Below, in pieces: positions 29,970 to 39,578 of a DNA stretch of 64,000 nucleotides. Under the pieces are notes generated by a model that searched no databases, had not been told where the DNA came from, and saw only the letters and a list, made by a program, of their open reading frames with translations. Source of the DNA: Acrasis kona (taxonomy: Eukaryota > Heterolobosea > Eutetramitea > Acrasida > Acrasidae); assembly GCA_026419775.2 (NCBI GenBank), contig JAOPGA020001266.1, forward strand, positions 38,743 to 102,742, in the 5' to 3' direction. Each line of letters opens with the position of its first letter. Position 1 is the stretch's first letter. The position numbers were made by a program, and so were the translations under genes.

Positions 29970-31013
29970 ATGAGATTGGTAATTATGTCGTTCGCTTTAT
30001 TCATGGCATTGTTTGTCGTGTGTGCAAAGGCCCAGCAACGCAACACCAGAATTATTGGTCTTGGTAACATTCTAGGTGGAAATGGAGGTAGTGTACTAGG
30101 TGGCAACGCAGGTGATTCCATTAACAACGGTGCTGGCGGACCCACTTATGTTAATGATGAGGGTGTGTTGAGCAACGTTAATGTCTTAAACCCCAGCTTA
30201 CTCAACGGTGTTGCATTACTAAACAACAAGCGCATCATTGGCGCTGGCAACATTCTAGGTGGAAATGGAGGTAGCATCCTAGGAGGAAACGCTGGCAGCT
30301 CAGTAAACAATGGAGTTGGAGGAGCTAGCTATGTCAATGATGAGGGTGTGTTGAGTAACGCCAATGTATTGAATGCAGCCGCACTCAATGGCGTTTCTGT
30401 TCTCAACAATGGTAGAAAACAGAGAATCATTGGATTGGGAAACATCTTAGGTGGAAATGGAGGAACAGTACTCGGAGGAAATGCTGGAAACTCCATCAAC
30501 AGTGGTGTTGGAGGTCCTACTTATGTAAATGACGAAGGCGTATTAAGTAACTTGGGAGTATTGAATGTAGATGCTGGTAACGGATTAGCTCTTCTTAACA
30601 AGGCCCGTAGAGAGAAAATTGGTTCTCTAAGACAAAGAATTATTGGTCTAGGAAACATTCTAGGTGGAAATGGAGGTAGTGTTCTTGGTGGTAGTGCAGG
30701 AAACTCCATTAACAACGGTGCTGGCGGACCCACTTATGTTAATGATGAGGGTGTGTTGAGCAACGTTGGAGTATTAAACATCGATGCTCTTAATGATCTA
30801 GCAGCATTGAACAGCCACAAGAGAATCATCGGTCTTGGTAACATTCTAGGTGGGAATGGAGGTAGTGTACTAGGTGGCAACGCAGGTGATTCCATTAACA
30901 ACGGTGCTGGCGGACCCACTTATGTTAATGACGAAGGTGTATTGAGCAATCTAAATGTTCTCAACGTGGCGGCAGCAAATGATGTTGCTCTATTGAACAG
31001 CTTCAAAAAATAA
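29970..31013 (+). CDS. Secreted precursor of five 60-residue Gly/Asn-rich repeats
   Basis: 347 residues: signal peptide (1-21, ending VVCAKA), short leader, then five near-identical units at 27-87, 88-147, 152-211, 223-282 and 285-344. Each unit starts RIIGLGNILGGNGG and contains VLGGNAG, GGPTYVNDEGVLSN and a variable Leu/Ala/Asn-rich end. Every unit is preceded by basic residues (KR, KQR, RREK..RQR, HKR), the arrangement of a polyprotein cleaved into peptides. There are no cysteines in the repeats. Units 1, 4 and 5 are almost identical at DNA level, showing recent homogenisation. Possible roles are antimicrobial or signalling peptides, or an extracellular matrix protein with amyloid-like Gly/Asn/hydrophobic repeats. 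The family is not recognised. Confidence 0.85.
   Translation: MRLVIMSFALFMALFVVCAKAQQRNTRIIGLGNILGGNGGSVLGGNAGDSINNGAGGPTYVNDEGVLSNVNVLNPSLLNGVALLNNKRIIGAGNILGGNGGSILGGNAGSSVNNGVGGASYVNDEGVLSNANVLNAAALNGVSVLNNGRKQRIIGLGNILGGNGGTVLGGNAGNSINSGVGGPTYVNDEGVLSNLGVLNVDAGNGLALLNKARREKIGSLRQRIIGLGNILGGNGGSVLGGSAGNSINNGAGGPTYVNDEGVLSNVGVLNIDALNDLAALNSHKRIIGLGNILGGNGGSVLGGNAGDSINNGAGGPTYVNDEGVLSNLNVLNVAAANDVALLNSFKK
30046..31001 (+). repeat. Five-unit coding tandem repeat
   Basis: Five units of 180-183 coding bases separated by 0-33 base spacers that encode basic linkers. The block from ATTCTAGGTGG to the GTTAATGA motif is nearly identical in units 1, 4 and 5, whereas units 2 and 3 differ mainly at third positions. 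This indicates unequal crossing-over or gene conversion inside the gene. Confidence 0.85.
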
Positions 31014-31077
31014 ATAACACTTGTGCTCATTGTAAACACAGACTTTTAAACAGACCACTAACTAAACATCATGAACT

Positions 31078-32395
31078 TTATTTAGCACCAACATCAATCA
31101 TACATTTTGCGGCTCCAATGAAAACAGTTTCGGTGGCTGAACGGCTACATGTTTTGGCTGGTGCCATTAGTCTGAATCCAATCATTCTGGATGTGAGATC
31201 TGGCTTGTAGTTCACAGACGAGAATATGGTGTGCTTCTTGTTTTTTGAATCCACAGCGTTCAACAAAACAGAAAAGTTAATTCCCTCAGCTACTTGTGCG
31301 TGGACTTCTTGTACGGTATAGGATTTTAATGTTGTCATTGTTTGTTTTACATGTCCGAAAGTAAACTCAGCGGCGAGTTTGGCCTCGGTTGATTCCAAAG
31401 ATATTTTTGATGGAGCACCTGCTTCTTTTCTTGGTTTGGTAGATTTCTTCTCGACTGGTGTTGAGGTCATGTATGAATCCTCATCATCAAAACGAGGTGC
31501 AGTGTAACCTTCCTTCTCCAATCCTCCGTTTCCTTTGTACATTACTATCTTGAAGTATCCGTCGTTGTTCCACTTCTTTCCCCAACTGTTGGCGCAAACC
31601 TAATGAAAGTCAAAAATGTGGTGTCAATCGTACTTACCCAGTATTGTTGCCCTTTATCAGTCTTTCCCCACCCGACAACAGCAATGGCCTAAGATTATTA
31701 GTAAATGCACTGTTAAAAGCGTATGCTTACATGTGAACCAAGATTGACCCTAGCAGGACTCTTTTTATAGATACCTCCTTTATTCTTGTGGAAGAATATC
31801 ATAAAATCAGTACCAACATTGAACATAGACACAACTGGACCATTTGTAAGAATCTCATACTTCATCGCCTCGGCAACTTGTTGGCGTGATATTCCTACAT
31901 TTTCTGAGTATTGGTATGATCCACTTGAATAATATCTTTCAACAGACTTTGCATTGTTATCGCATACATCGCACCGACTACTTTTTGTTTGACTACCGAA
32001 TGGGTTGCGCTTGGAGTTGTATGATTTGCAGCCGAGGGGAACGTGGCCAAACTCTTGGATGTATTCAAACGCAGTCAAGCTATTTCCTTTGCCGCATCCA
32101 TTGAGATACCTATCCTTGTGACAATCAACTTGGTACTGGGGGGAGAAAAGCACTTTCTTTTGTTTCTTTGTTGCTAGGAACAGTCTGGCAGAGTAAACAT
32201 AACTACTAGAGAAGGCCCAGCAGCTTGAGCAAATTCCTGCACTGTGAGTGGTTGTAGCATTGTGCGCAACTTACCCTGATTACCAATTGCTGGAGCCCAC
32301 TCAGGGTGAGCCTCTCTAAAGTCGTATGAATCGGGTACATTGAAGTTGCAAACCACAACAGCCGCAAACAATGCTAGAGCAAAGAGCACCTTCAT
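31078..32395 (-). CDS. Papain-like cysteine protease with C-terminal cystatin-like domain and no prodomain
   Basis: 399 residues in four exons: 32275-32395, 31731-32236, 31638-31688 and 31078-31599. The introns are 38, 42 and 38 nt. A signal peptide (MKVLFALALFAAVVVC) runs almost directly into the mature C1A domain (VPDSYDFRE). There is no room for an I29 or cathepsin B propeptide. Catalytic residues are present: oxyanion Gln40, Cys46 in CSSCWAF, His209 in NLGSHAIAVVGWG and Asn230 in ANSWG. After a charged linker, residues 290-399 resemble a cystatin: a long helix (AKLAAEFTFGHVKQTM), then YTVQEVHAQVAEGINFSVLL, where QVAEG matches the QVVAG inhibitor loop, and two late cysteines. This suggests a built-in inhibitor moved to the C-terminus. 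Protease assignment is firm; the cystatin assignment is by pattern. Confidence 0.85.
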
Positions 32396-32716
32396 GATAA
32401 CGAATTTAAGAAAGAATATATTGATTTGAATGGACAAACCTATCATTTCATACGTCAAAACGGAAGTACGTATTTAGTTGTGCTTTTCATGATATTAAAA
32501 TAAAATTTAATATAACTTAACTGAATGATTGAGATAAGGATATCCAGTAAAAAGTTTGTGATTGAATATCGATCGTTCCATGATACAGTTGTAGTTGGTA
32601 TAACGAAGCATTGTGATATTTTTTGTAAAGATCCAAAGTTGTTCACTTCCTGCAAAACACACCCAATTTTTTTGATGATGAAGAGAGATCAAAATGTTAC
32701 AGAATGCAACACTTTA
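32396..32716. other. Intergenic region between protease and NADAR gene
   Basis: 321 bp, A+T-rich. Short minus-strand frames exist but lack coding character. It should contain the protease promoter. Nothing else is recognised. Confidence 0.45.
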
Positions 32717-33168
32717 TTAAAATTGTACATCTTTAAGCTCATCTCTAAGTTTCATGAGGAGGACACCGAGCCTATTTTGGCCGTATCCATTTCCACCATC
32801 ACCCCAATACAAATGAATCATTCCTAGTGAGCTCCACTAACTTGGCATTACCTGTACCTAAAAGAATTTTCCGTATGTCATGGTTTTGTGTAAATTTTGC
32901 ATGTATAGCTCTGTACATAAAGTCTTCTTTTACTTGTTCCCAATCGGCGCGTAATGGAAACCATCTACTCCTTCCCATTTTAGCACTTATCCCAGGTCTC
33001 TGCATTCCTTATGTCTTCCTCAAACTGAGTATTCTCAAATTTCTTGGCCTGAAAGTAATGCTCGCTCGTCATCCAGTGCTTGTCCTCCAGTTCAGATGGG
33101 TGTGCTGAGAAATTGCTGAAGCATCCATAAGCATCTATTTGATTATAAAAGTTGATGATTTCCTTCAT
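32717..33168 (-). pseudogene. NADAR-domain protein (ADP-ribose/NADAR family), reading frame interrupted
   Basis: The NADAR fold (COG3236/DUF1768) processes N-glycosidic and ADP-ribose-type substrates and is typically about 150 residues. All blocks are present in order on one strand: NFYNQIDAYGCFSNFSAHP, MTSEHYFQAKKF, DIRNAE, ISAKMGRSR, LRADWEQVKEDFMYRA, AKFTQN, LLGTGNAKLVE, YWGDGGNGYGQNRLGVLL. They fall in three frames, with changes near 32,990 and near 32,812. No intron of acceptable size fits, so this is either a recently broken gene or two base-level sequence errors. The total length (about 150 codons after allowing for both) is that of an intact family member, and the body is well conserved, which favours error or very recent loss. 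Confidence 0.8.
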
Positions 33169-33301
33169 TGTAATTAGATAAGTTATGTAAAAATGTTGTA
33201 TTCTATCATAGTTGATTACTTAAGGATTCCCTTATGATAATGTCTTTATGCAAGCATAGTTTGCAAAATTGTATTAAGATAAGGCCTTTGTAATATCTTC
33301 T

Positions 33302-35457
33302 ATGACACTCGTACAAATGATGGAGGTATATTTTCTCGATGCTTATAACGTTTTAACATTTAGAATGTAGGGGAAAGAAACTTTCAAATCTGGATTGATA
33401 TTGAAAATAATCAAATCAAAGAAGAGCAAATTCTACCTACTCTCAAACAACATTTAAAAAGAAAAGCCGAAGGCAGAAATATATCCTGGAACACTTGTTT
33501 TTCAGAATTCTACTTAACAATCCAAGATGAAAATTTCGAGTTATTGAGGCTATTTGTACTTCAATTAATGAAAAACTCGGAAAACCACCTACGCTCCTAC
33601 AACGATCAATTAAAATACAATCTCCTCGGCCTGGTGATAAAGCTCATGGAGAGTTGCACGATTGATGGCCACCTGGCGACAGAAAATGTTTCCATCTACA
33701 CCGTTTGCTGCATTGTATTTGAGAAATTAGAAATTTCATTCGTGCAAGAAGTGCTCATAGATCCACTCATAGACACACTCATTCGAGCTTCAAAATTCTC
33801 CAATGCCGACTCCCCCCTAATACCCAGATGGTATTGTTTCAAGTTACTAAAAAGTCTCGATAAACGTCTTACACACGCTTGGATCGAATCACGCTTACAT
33901 CAGGCCGTCACCATGGAATGTAGTTGGAATGATGCAGAAATTACTTTAAGCACCTTCGTCGAACTCGAGTGCAGGCCAGATCTCTCCACCGATAATTTCA
34001 TTTCCATCTACCACTCGTACACTCACCCGTTAGTCAAATGCGCTGCCCTTGACGTCGTGGGGTACTACCTCAAATACAAACCTAAAATCACATTCACGTC
34101 CGAACAATTAAAACAATTTCAAATTGCGGGAGAGAATGCACTGTTGCATAAGGATTCAGATGTGCGCATGGCTGCATTGATGTTTTTGAAAGATTACTTT
34201 AATAACATTGAACACGAGTTGCTGTTGGTGGATGCTGTGATTACATTTGCTCAGGCAGAATTTCGGACCATGATGGAAGAGCGAGAATATTATGGATTGT
34301 TATATCTTGTAGAATGTCTCAAATCATGTGTAGAAAAAGAAGAAAAAAGATTGTTCATTTTGAACATTTTTAGATTTGAAAATGTTGCTGTGTTTATCGA
34401 TTCAACTATTTTAAGTGCTTTTTTTTCCATGTTGCTTTCTTTTTTTTGTAACTTGATTAAGAGGTTTGGTGTTATCCATCTGGACCATATGATTCCCTAT
34501 GTGACATCTACTTTACGAAAGATTAAAAATGCACAGGAAGAGGGAAGGGAACGCTTTCGTTCCGGATATATCAAATTCTTGTCAATAATAATGAAAAGGC
34601 TTACGACAAGAGAATTTGAGGAGAAGATTGGAAAAGAAAATTTACGTTTAATAAAAGATATTTGTTATCATGGCATGACGGGAACATCAACCTGTATGAA
34701 CTTTGTGTATATGATGGTGACAAGATTGTCTGAAAAAATGTTAATCTCTTTAATATTACCTGATGGCATTGAAGAAAAGAAGAATGCCATCAACACATTA
34801 ATAACACACGCAATCAACGCTACCAGAAATTTAAAATACAATCATATTAAATTTAGTGAACCTCACGCTTTAGCAGACGATGCAATGTGTGCAATGAATA
34901 GTTTATTAATTTATTATTATCATGATCAAGTTATTTATGATATTTACATGAGTCGTGTCAATGACTTTATGATTTGTTTTGATCCCATAAGAGAACTTGA
35001 TCTGAGTCCCGGGTATATTAAAAAAGGCTTACGCAACCACATTGTGCTATTCTCCATGATTTGTACAATGTGTCCTGAAAAGGTATGCTCTTTATTTCTT
35101 GATACGGGTATGTTAGCAATGGCAGTTGCAGTGTGGCGTGGTGCTATCGCCGATGTAAAGAAGAGGGAATTATGTTTCGATGCACTCATTTTCATGACTG
35201 AACACCTGTGTCGACTTGACCAACGCCTAATAACTTTTTCATCAATTTGGGTTGTATATGGAGACGATTCATTAACTCTGGACATGTACCAACGTGTAGC
35301 ATTCAACAGGATATCCAAGCAATACAACTATAGAATCAAAACTGATACAAATCATAGAAAAGAAGCTCGTCAAGCAATTCTAGAGCTATGCGACATCAAA
35401 GTCTTGCCAAGCCGTCACCCTCTTTCTGATGGAGAAGATATAGAAGCAATAGCATAA
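33302..35457 (+). CDS. Large helical-repeat (HEAT/ARM-like) protein
   Basis: 705 residues in two exons (33302-33325 and 33364-35457, intron 38 nt). The tiny first exon (MTLVQMME) joins NVGERNFQIWIDIEN in phase. The whole protein is predicted helical with repeating 35-45-residue pairs of amphipathic helices and regularly placed Leu, as in HEAT/armadillo scaffolds. No catalytic motif, signal peptide or confident membrane helix is seen. A hydrophobic segment near residue 370 (SAFFSMLLSFFCNLI) is probably a core helix. I cannot assign a family. Its start codon is 133 bp from the divergent NADAR gene, and its stop is 20 bp from the convergent GPATCH1 stop. Confidence 0.7.
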
Positions 35458-35477
35458 TAAAAAGTATTTAATAATCT

Positions 35478-37712
35478 TTATCGTTTTGAGCGATGTTTAT
35501 TCTTGTGATAATAATCATCATCATCTTCTCTTCTTCTTCTCTTCTTTTCATCTCTTGTTGGAGATTTTTCTCTCCGAGAACTCCTTGATGATGATTCCTT
35601 CTCTTCTCTCCTTCTCTTCTTCTTTCGTTCCCTTCGCTTTTGTTTATCATCGCTATCGCTAGCATCACTACCAAGTATTTGTTTCAAATTTTTAATCTTT
35701 TCCAACATTTCTAATTTCTTTTGATCGGATGATGATGACGATGTGAAATCTTTTTGATGATCGTTCACATCGAATGAAGGACATGATTTTACAGTATTGG
35801 CAATGATGGCATTGGAATTGGTGAGCGGTGCTGGTATGTACGGAGCGATTGAATTTGGTAGAGATGTGGAATTTTGATTTGTTGTTGATTTCTTTTTGAA
35901 TGGGAACGAATCATCATCTTCCTCTTCTTCTTCTTGTATTAACTCAACTTGTGCATTCAAATCTATAATTGTGTGATTTTCATTCTTCACATCATCATGT
36001 TGAATGTGTTCAGTACTTGTTGTTTCTGATTTGAATACGGCTTCGAAGATATCCATGTTGGGTCTTTCCATTTTTGATAATTGATCCGATCGGTCGACCG
36101 ATTGATTCTGAATGGATTTATTTTCGAAAAGAGAATCATCAAAGATTGAAGTTTGTTTCTTGGCGATGACTCCTCGTACGGTTCCGATCTTTGTACTTTT
36201 TGGATAAGGATTTGCACATGTGAAGCGTTTACATAAAAGTGGTTCTGGGTGCCATTCCAATTGTTCTCTTTTTTGATTAAAGTGTGGAATTCTTGGAGTG
36301 GGTATGATTGGTTGTTGTTGTCGTAATTGTTGTTTGATTAAAGTGCTTGGTAATTGAATTCCGACAGGTAGTTGATTGACTGGTTTTGAGAGGTCGGTTG
36401 ATTCTGGTGCGAAGCGGTTGCTCATGATGGATGATAACTTTTTTTTGAGTTCTAAAGTATGTTCGTTTTGTGGGTGATCTAGATTGCTACGTTGTTGAGG
36501 TGATGGTGTGATTTGCATGATGCGTTCTTGATCTTGTGGGTGGAGGTAATCGTAGAATGATCTTTGATGGGCTCCTGGTAGTGGTACTTCTCCTAAAAGT
36601 TTTCCTCGTTCTGATGTGCTGTTGGGTCCCAACTGTATTCTTGTTGATGCGTTTTGTTCATCTTGATTTTGGTCTACGTCATCAAAGTGATGCATGGGAA
36701 TAAAGTCTTTGGGAAGTGGGGGTGGAGGAAAGTACTTTGAAGTGACTTCGAGTGATCCATCGGCTATAAAAGTAACATGTTTTGTGGAAGATGATCTGTT
36801 GGCAATTGTTGACTCCTCTTCGGTGGTGATTTCAGTGTCATATTCTTGGTCATATTTATTAACGCTGGTCCTTAAAAGTTCTCTCATGTGATACTTGTCT
36901 TGATCTTTATCTTGAGGATTATCATGATGAAGAGAGTCGCTTGTAAAACCCAATCCATGAAAATCATTCTTTAGGTGAACTTTTATTACAGGAACATCTT
37001 TTGGTGCAACTTCTTCCATCTCAACATCATTATCAGAGTTGGCTTTGTTCTGCAAATGTGGAGGTAATTGCATGCCATACACTTTTTTCGCCTTTTTTCT
37101 TTTGATTTTAGGGCCAATACCTTCTCCTTCCTTCCATCCCATGGACTGCAGTAATTTGACGCCAATAGAAAGTTTCTTCTCCTTTAATGGTACAATGTTC
37201 TGGCCTAAAGTATGGTCTAGCTTAATGTTGTCCTCTTCATCATGATCAGCTTGGGATCGAGGTCCGCCAAAGAGTGCCCTGAGATGAGCGTCATCAGTCG
37301 TCGACCTGGTCATCGACTCAGTTGTGAAAGAATCTTTTAGATCCTCATTCATTTCGTAACGTGTTGTTCCCATGTGTTCTCTGTCCTCTTCGTCCATCAA
37401 TTCGTCAAGACTTATCTTTTGGTCTTTTACATATTGTTTTGGGGCCCACCCATGCTTGGATCCGACGGAGTTGAAATAACCAGCCGAGAATCCACCTGTA
37501 AATGCACCATGAAATCTTCTGCGACCGCGCTCATCTGTTGCAACCTGCATGTGCTCAGGCGCATATTTAGTCATTTTGTTGTCTTTAAGAACATCTACAT
37601 TCTCCTCTTCGCCTTGAAATAGGGGCGTCCCATACCACACGTATCTTCCACCTCCCTTCTTTCTGTTTTCGTCATGCTGTCTTTGCTGTTTTATGTATTC
37701 TATGTGTTCCAT
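35478..37712 (-). CDS. GPATCH1: G-patch domain-containing protein 1 (GPATCH1/TGH) homologue
   Basis: A splicing-associated protein of 744 residues, single exon. The N-terminus has the family's own block (YVWYGTPLFQGEEE, then DERGRRRFHGAFTGGFSAGYFNSVGSKHGW), followed at about residues 180-230 by a G-patch (GVKLLQSMGWKEGEGIGPKI). In other eukaryotes GPATCH1 joins the spliceosome at catalytic steps and activates a DEAH helicase through its G-patch. Residues 450-480 contain a conserved basic-aromatic stretch (LLCKRFTCANPYP). The C-terminus is a Lys/Arg/Glu/Ser tract ending in RS-like and Lys-rich clusters, typical of nuclear speckle proteins. The first ATG is 37712. Confidence 0.93.
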   Translation of the reverse strand: MEHIEYIKQQRQHDENRKKGGGRYVWYGTPLFQGEEENVDVLKDNKMTKYAPEHMQVATDERGRRRFHGAFTGGFSAGYFNSVGSKHGWAPKQYVKDQKISLDELMDEEDREHMGTTRYEMNEDLKDSFTTESMTRSTTDDAHLRALFGGPRSQADHDEEDNIKLDHTLGQNIVPLKEKKLSIGVKLLQSMGWKEGEGIGPKIKRKKAKKVYGMQLPPHLQNKANSDNDVEMEEVAPKDVPVIKVHLKNDFHGLGFTSDSLHHDNPQDKDQDKYHMRELLRTSVNKYDQEYDTEITTEEESTIANRSSSTKHVTFIADGSLEVTSKYFPPPPLPKDFIPMHHFDDVDQNQDEQNASTRIQLGPNSTSERGKLLGEVPLPGAHQRSFYDYLHPQDQERIMQITPSPQQRSNLDHPQNEHTLELKKKLSSIMSNRFAPESTDLSKPVNQLPVGIQLPSTLIKQQLRQQQPIIPTPRIPHFNQKREQLEWHPEPLLCKRFTCANPYPKSTKIGTVRGVIAKKQTSIFDDSLFENKSIQNQSVDRSDQLSKMERPNMDIFEAVFKSETTSTEHIQHDDVKNENHTIIDLNAQVELIQEEEEEDDDSFPFKKKSTTNQNSTSLPNSIAPYIPAPLTNSNAIIANTVKSCPSFDVNDHQKDFTSSSSSDQKKLEMLEKIKNLKQILGSDASDSDDKQKRRERKKKRRREEKESSSRSSRREKSPTRDEKKRRRREDDDDYYHKNKHRSKR

Positions 37713-37802
37713 GTTCAATTATCATTACAACTTTCTACAACATGATTTCGAGAAGACAACTAGCTTCAAATAATCATTCAATCAAACATTAAAAACATCA
37801 AA

Positions 37803-39090
37803 ATGAGTCAAAATGTTCAAGGTAGCATTAATTACACTGAAGAACAATATTAACAATCTATAGCGTCACTGTTATCTTCACAAGCAACGGTGGATGTTAA
37901 CAACTTAATTAAGAATAACAGGCTCTATGGACTTGTTAGCATTAAAGAAAAAGGACAATTGGAGAACTTCTCAAGATACGGATATGAAGATCAAAAACGT
38001 ACTTTAACTTTTCATTCTGCTAACAATAGTAGTCCTTGATGAAACTATTTTCATGAAGTTAAGTGACTTTGACGCGCTCACAGTAGGAGATTCCAAAGCC
38101 TTGAAAGAAGCTGAAGCCAAGTTGTCCGGAAGTCAACTGGAGATTTCGGAACTGAAGAGACAATTGAAAAAACAGAAAAGCAAACCACAAGTAGTGGAAA
38201 CAAAGAAAAAGGACACAGGTAGTAGTTTTTCGAAATCGCATGAAGGAACGTTAGAGGAGCTTAAAGCAAAAGAAGTGCAACTAAAATCCATTCAAGATTC
38301 AGTGATGGATAAAGACGTCAAAATCAAGTCCCTAATGCAGCAGATCACAAACTTTGAAGACTCTAGACGTAAGGAACAACAGAGCGTCATTGACCAACTA
38401 AGGAGATTCGATGAGCATAACGCCACAAAGGAAGAAGAGAACAAAGAAAAGACCAGCGAAGCAATACTTTCATTGAGCAAGAGGTTGGACAACATGGCCT
38501 CAGCCACCAACACACTTCTTTCGCGCCCCAATAACAATCCTTTTCTTGTGAATGTTTTAAAGAATCTAAACCAAAGAATAGACTATGAATCCGAAGTAAG
38601 ATCTCAACAAATAAGACACTACGAACACAAATTAAGGTTAATCGAGGATCAACATTCAAAAGATTTTGCCAATTTGAACTATGAGCTAATCCTTGGGCGT
38701 GAGAAGACAGAACATCTCTTTAGGCTTTTGGAGGAAATGAGAAGAGATCAACTTCATATGTACCACACATACAAAAAGGATGCCGATGAGAGGTCGGATA
38801 GGGAGAAGGAAGCTGATGAGAGACTGGACAAACAAAGAAAGGAAGCTGATCAGAGATTCAATGAGCGAAGAAAGGAAGCTGATCAGAGATTCAATGAACG
38901 AAGAAAGGAAGCTGATCAGCGATTATATGAGCAAAGAAAGAAAGCTGATCAGAGATTGAATGAGCAAAGAAAGGAGGCGGAAGAGAGATTGAATGTGCTA
39001 AGAAAGGAGGCGGAAGAGAGGCTAGAACTCTACAAAAAAGAGGAGGCAAAAAAGTTGAACAAAATCTTGGATGCTTTAAAGAAGCAATAA
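37803..39090 (+). CDS. Coiled-coil protein with 11-residue (hendecad) repeats
   Basis: About 404 residues in three exons (37803-37821, 37864-37998, 38030-39090). The first intron is 42 nt; the second is 31 or 34 nt because its acceptor is a tandem TAGTAG. A short globular N-terminus (SLLSSQATVDVNNLIKNNRLYGLVSI) leads into continuous coiled coil from about residue 75. Residues about 320-395 are an array of 11-residue units with consensus RKEADQRFNE, matching a 33-bp DNA repeat. Hendecad coils form straight or right-handed helices, as in membrane-surface binders. The family is unknown; it is likely a cytoskeletal or membrane-scaffold protein. Confidence 0.65.
38785..39045 (+). repeat. 33-bp coding tandem repeat
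   Basis: Seven to eight units of a 33-bp repeat with core GAAAGGAAGCTGATCAGAGATT. Adjacent units 38832-38897 are nearly identical and outer units more diverged. It encodes the 11-residue hendecad array. Confidence 0.75.
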
Positions 39091-39578
39091 ATTGCATTAG
39101 ATTTTGATCTTGTACATTTGAATTCAAACAGACACCACATTATCCCAGATATTCGATAGAAACGGAAAGAACTACTTTGGATTGCACGTCAAACACACTA
39201 CGAAGGAAATAGAGGGTACACTAATGCGAACCTTTCTAATACAGGTTTCAAATGAACAAGGCCAGTCGAATAATGCGAAACGAAGCACCTAATCATATCA
39301 ACACTTCCGGAATCACCGTCCCATTGCCCGCTAGTCCGTCGAGTGAACGATGTTTGTTATTTTGATTTTAGCTATTCTTGTGTTTCATATCCTTTTACAA
39401 TCCATTTAGCCAACCGTGAACAACAACCTTCTGTCAATAAAACTTTGAAGTTACTGGTAGTGTTGCGTAAATCATGAATCACACGAATGACGGCGTTCGT
39501 TCTACGCTTCTTTTAAAATGACGACGCACTTTGGTACTTAATAGGGAAAAATTAATTATTAGCGACGTTTGACATAAA
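39091..39578. other. Intergenic region, possible small unassigned gene
   Basis: 488 bp between two plus-strand genes. Short frames occur, one of which (39349-39408) ends in a 19-residue hydrophobic stretch (MFVILILAILVFHILLQ) like a tail anchor, but I could not join it to an upstream exon with confidence. GACGTTTGACA at 39564-39574 stands just before the next start codon. Confidence 0.35.
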
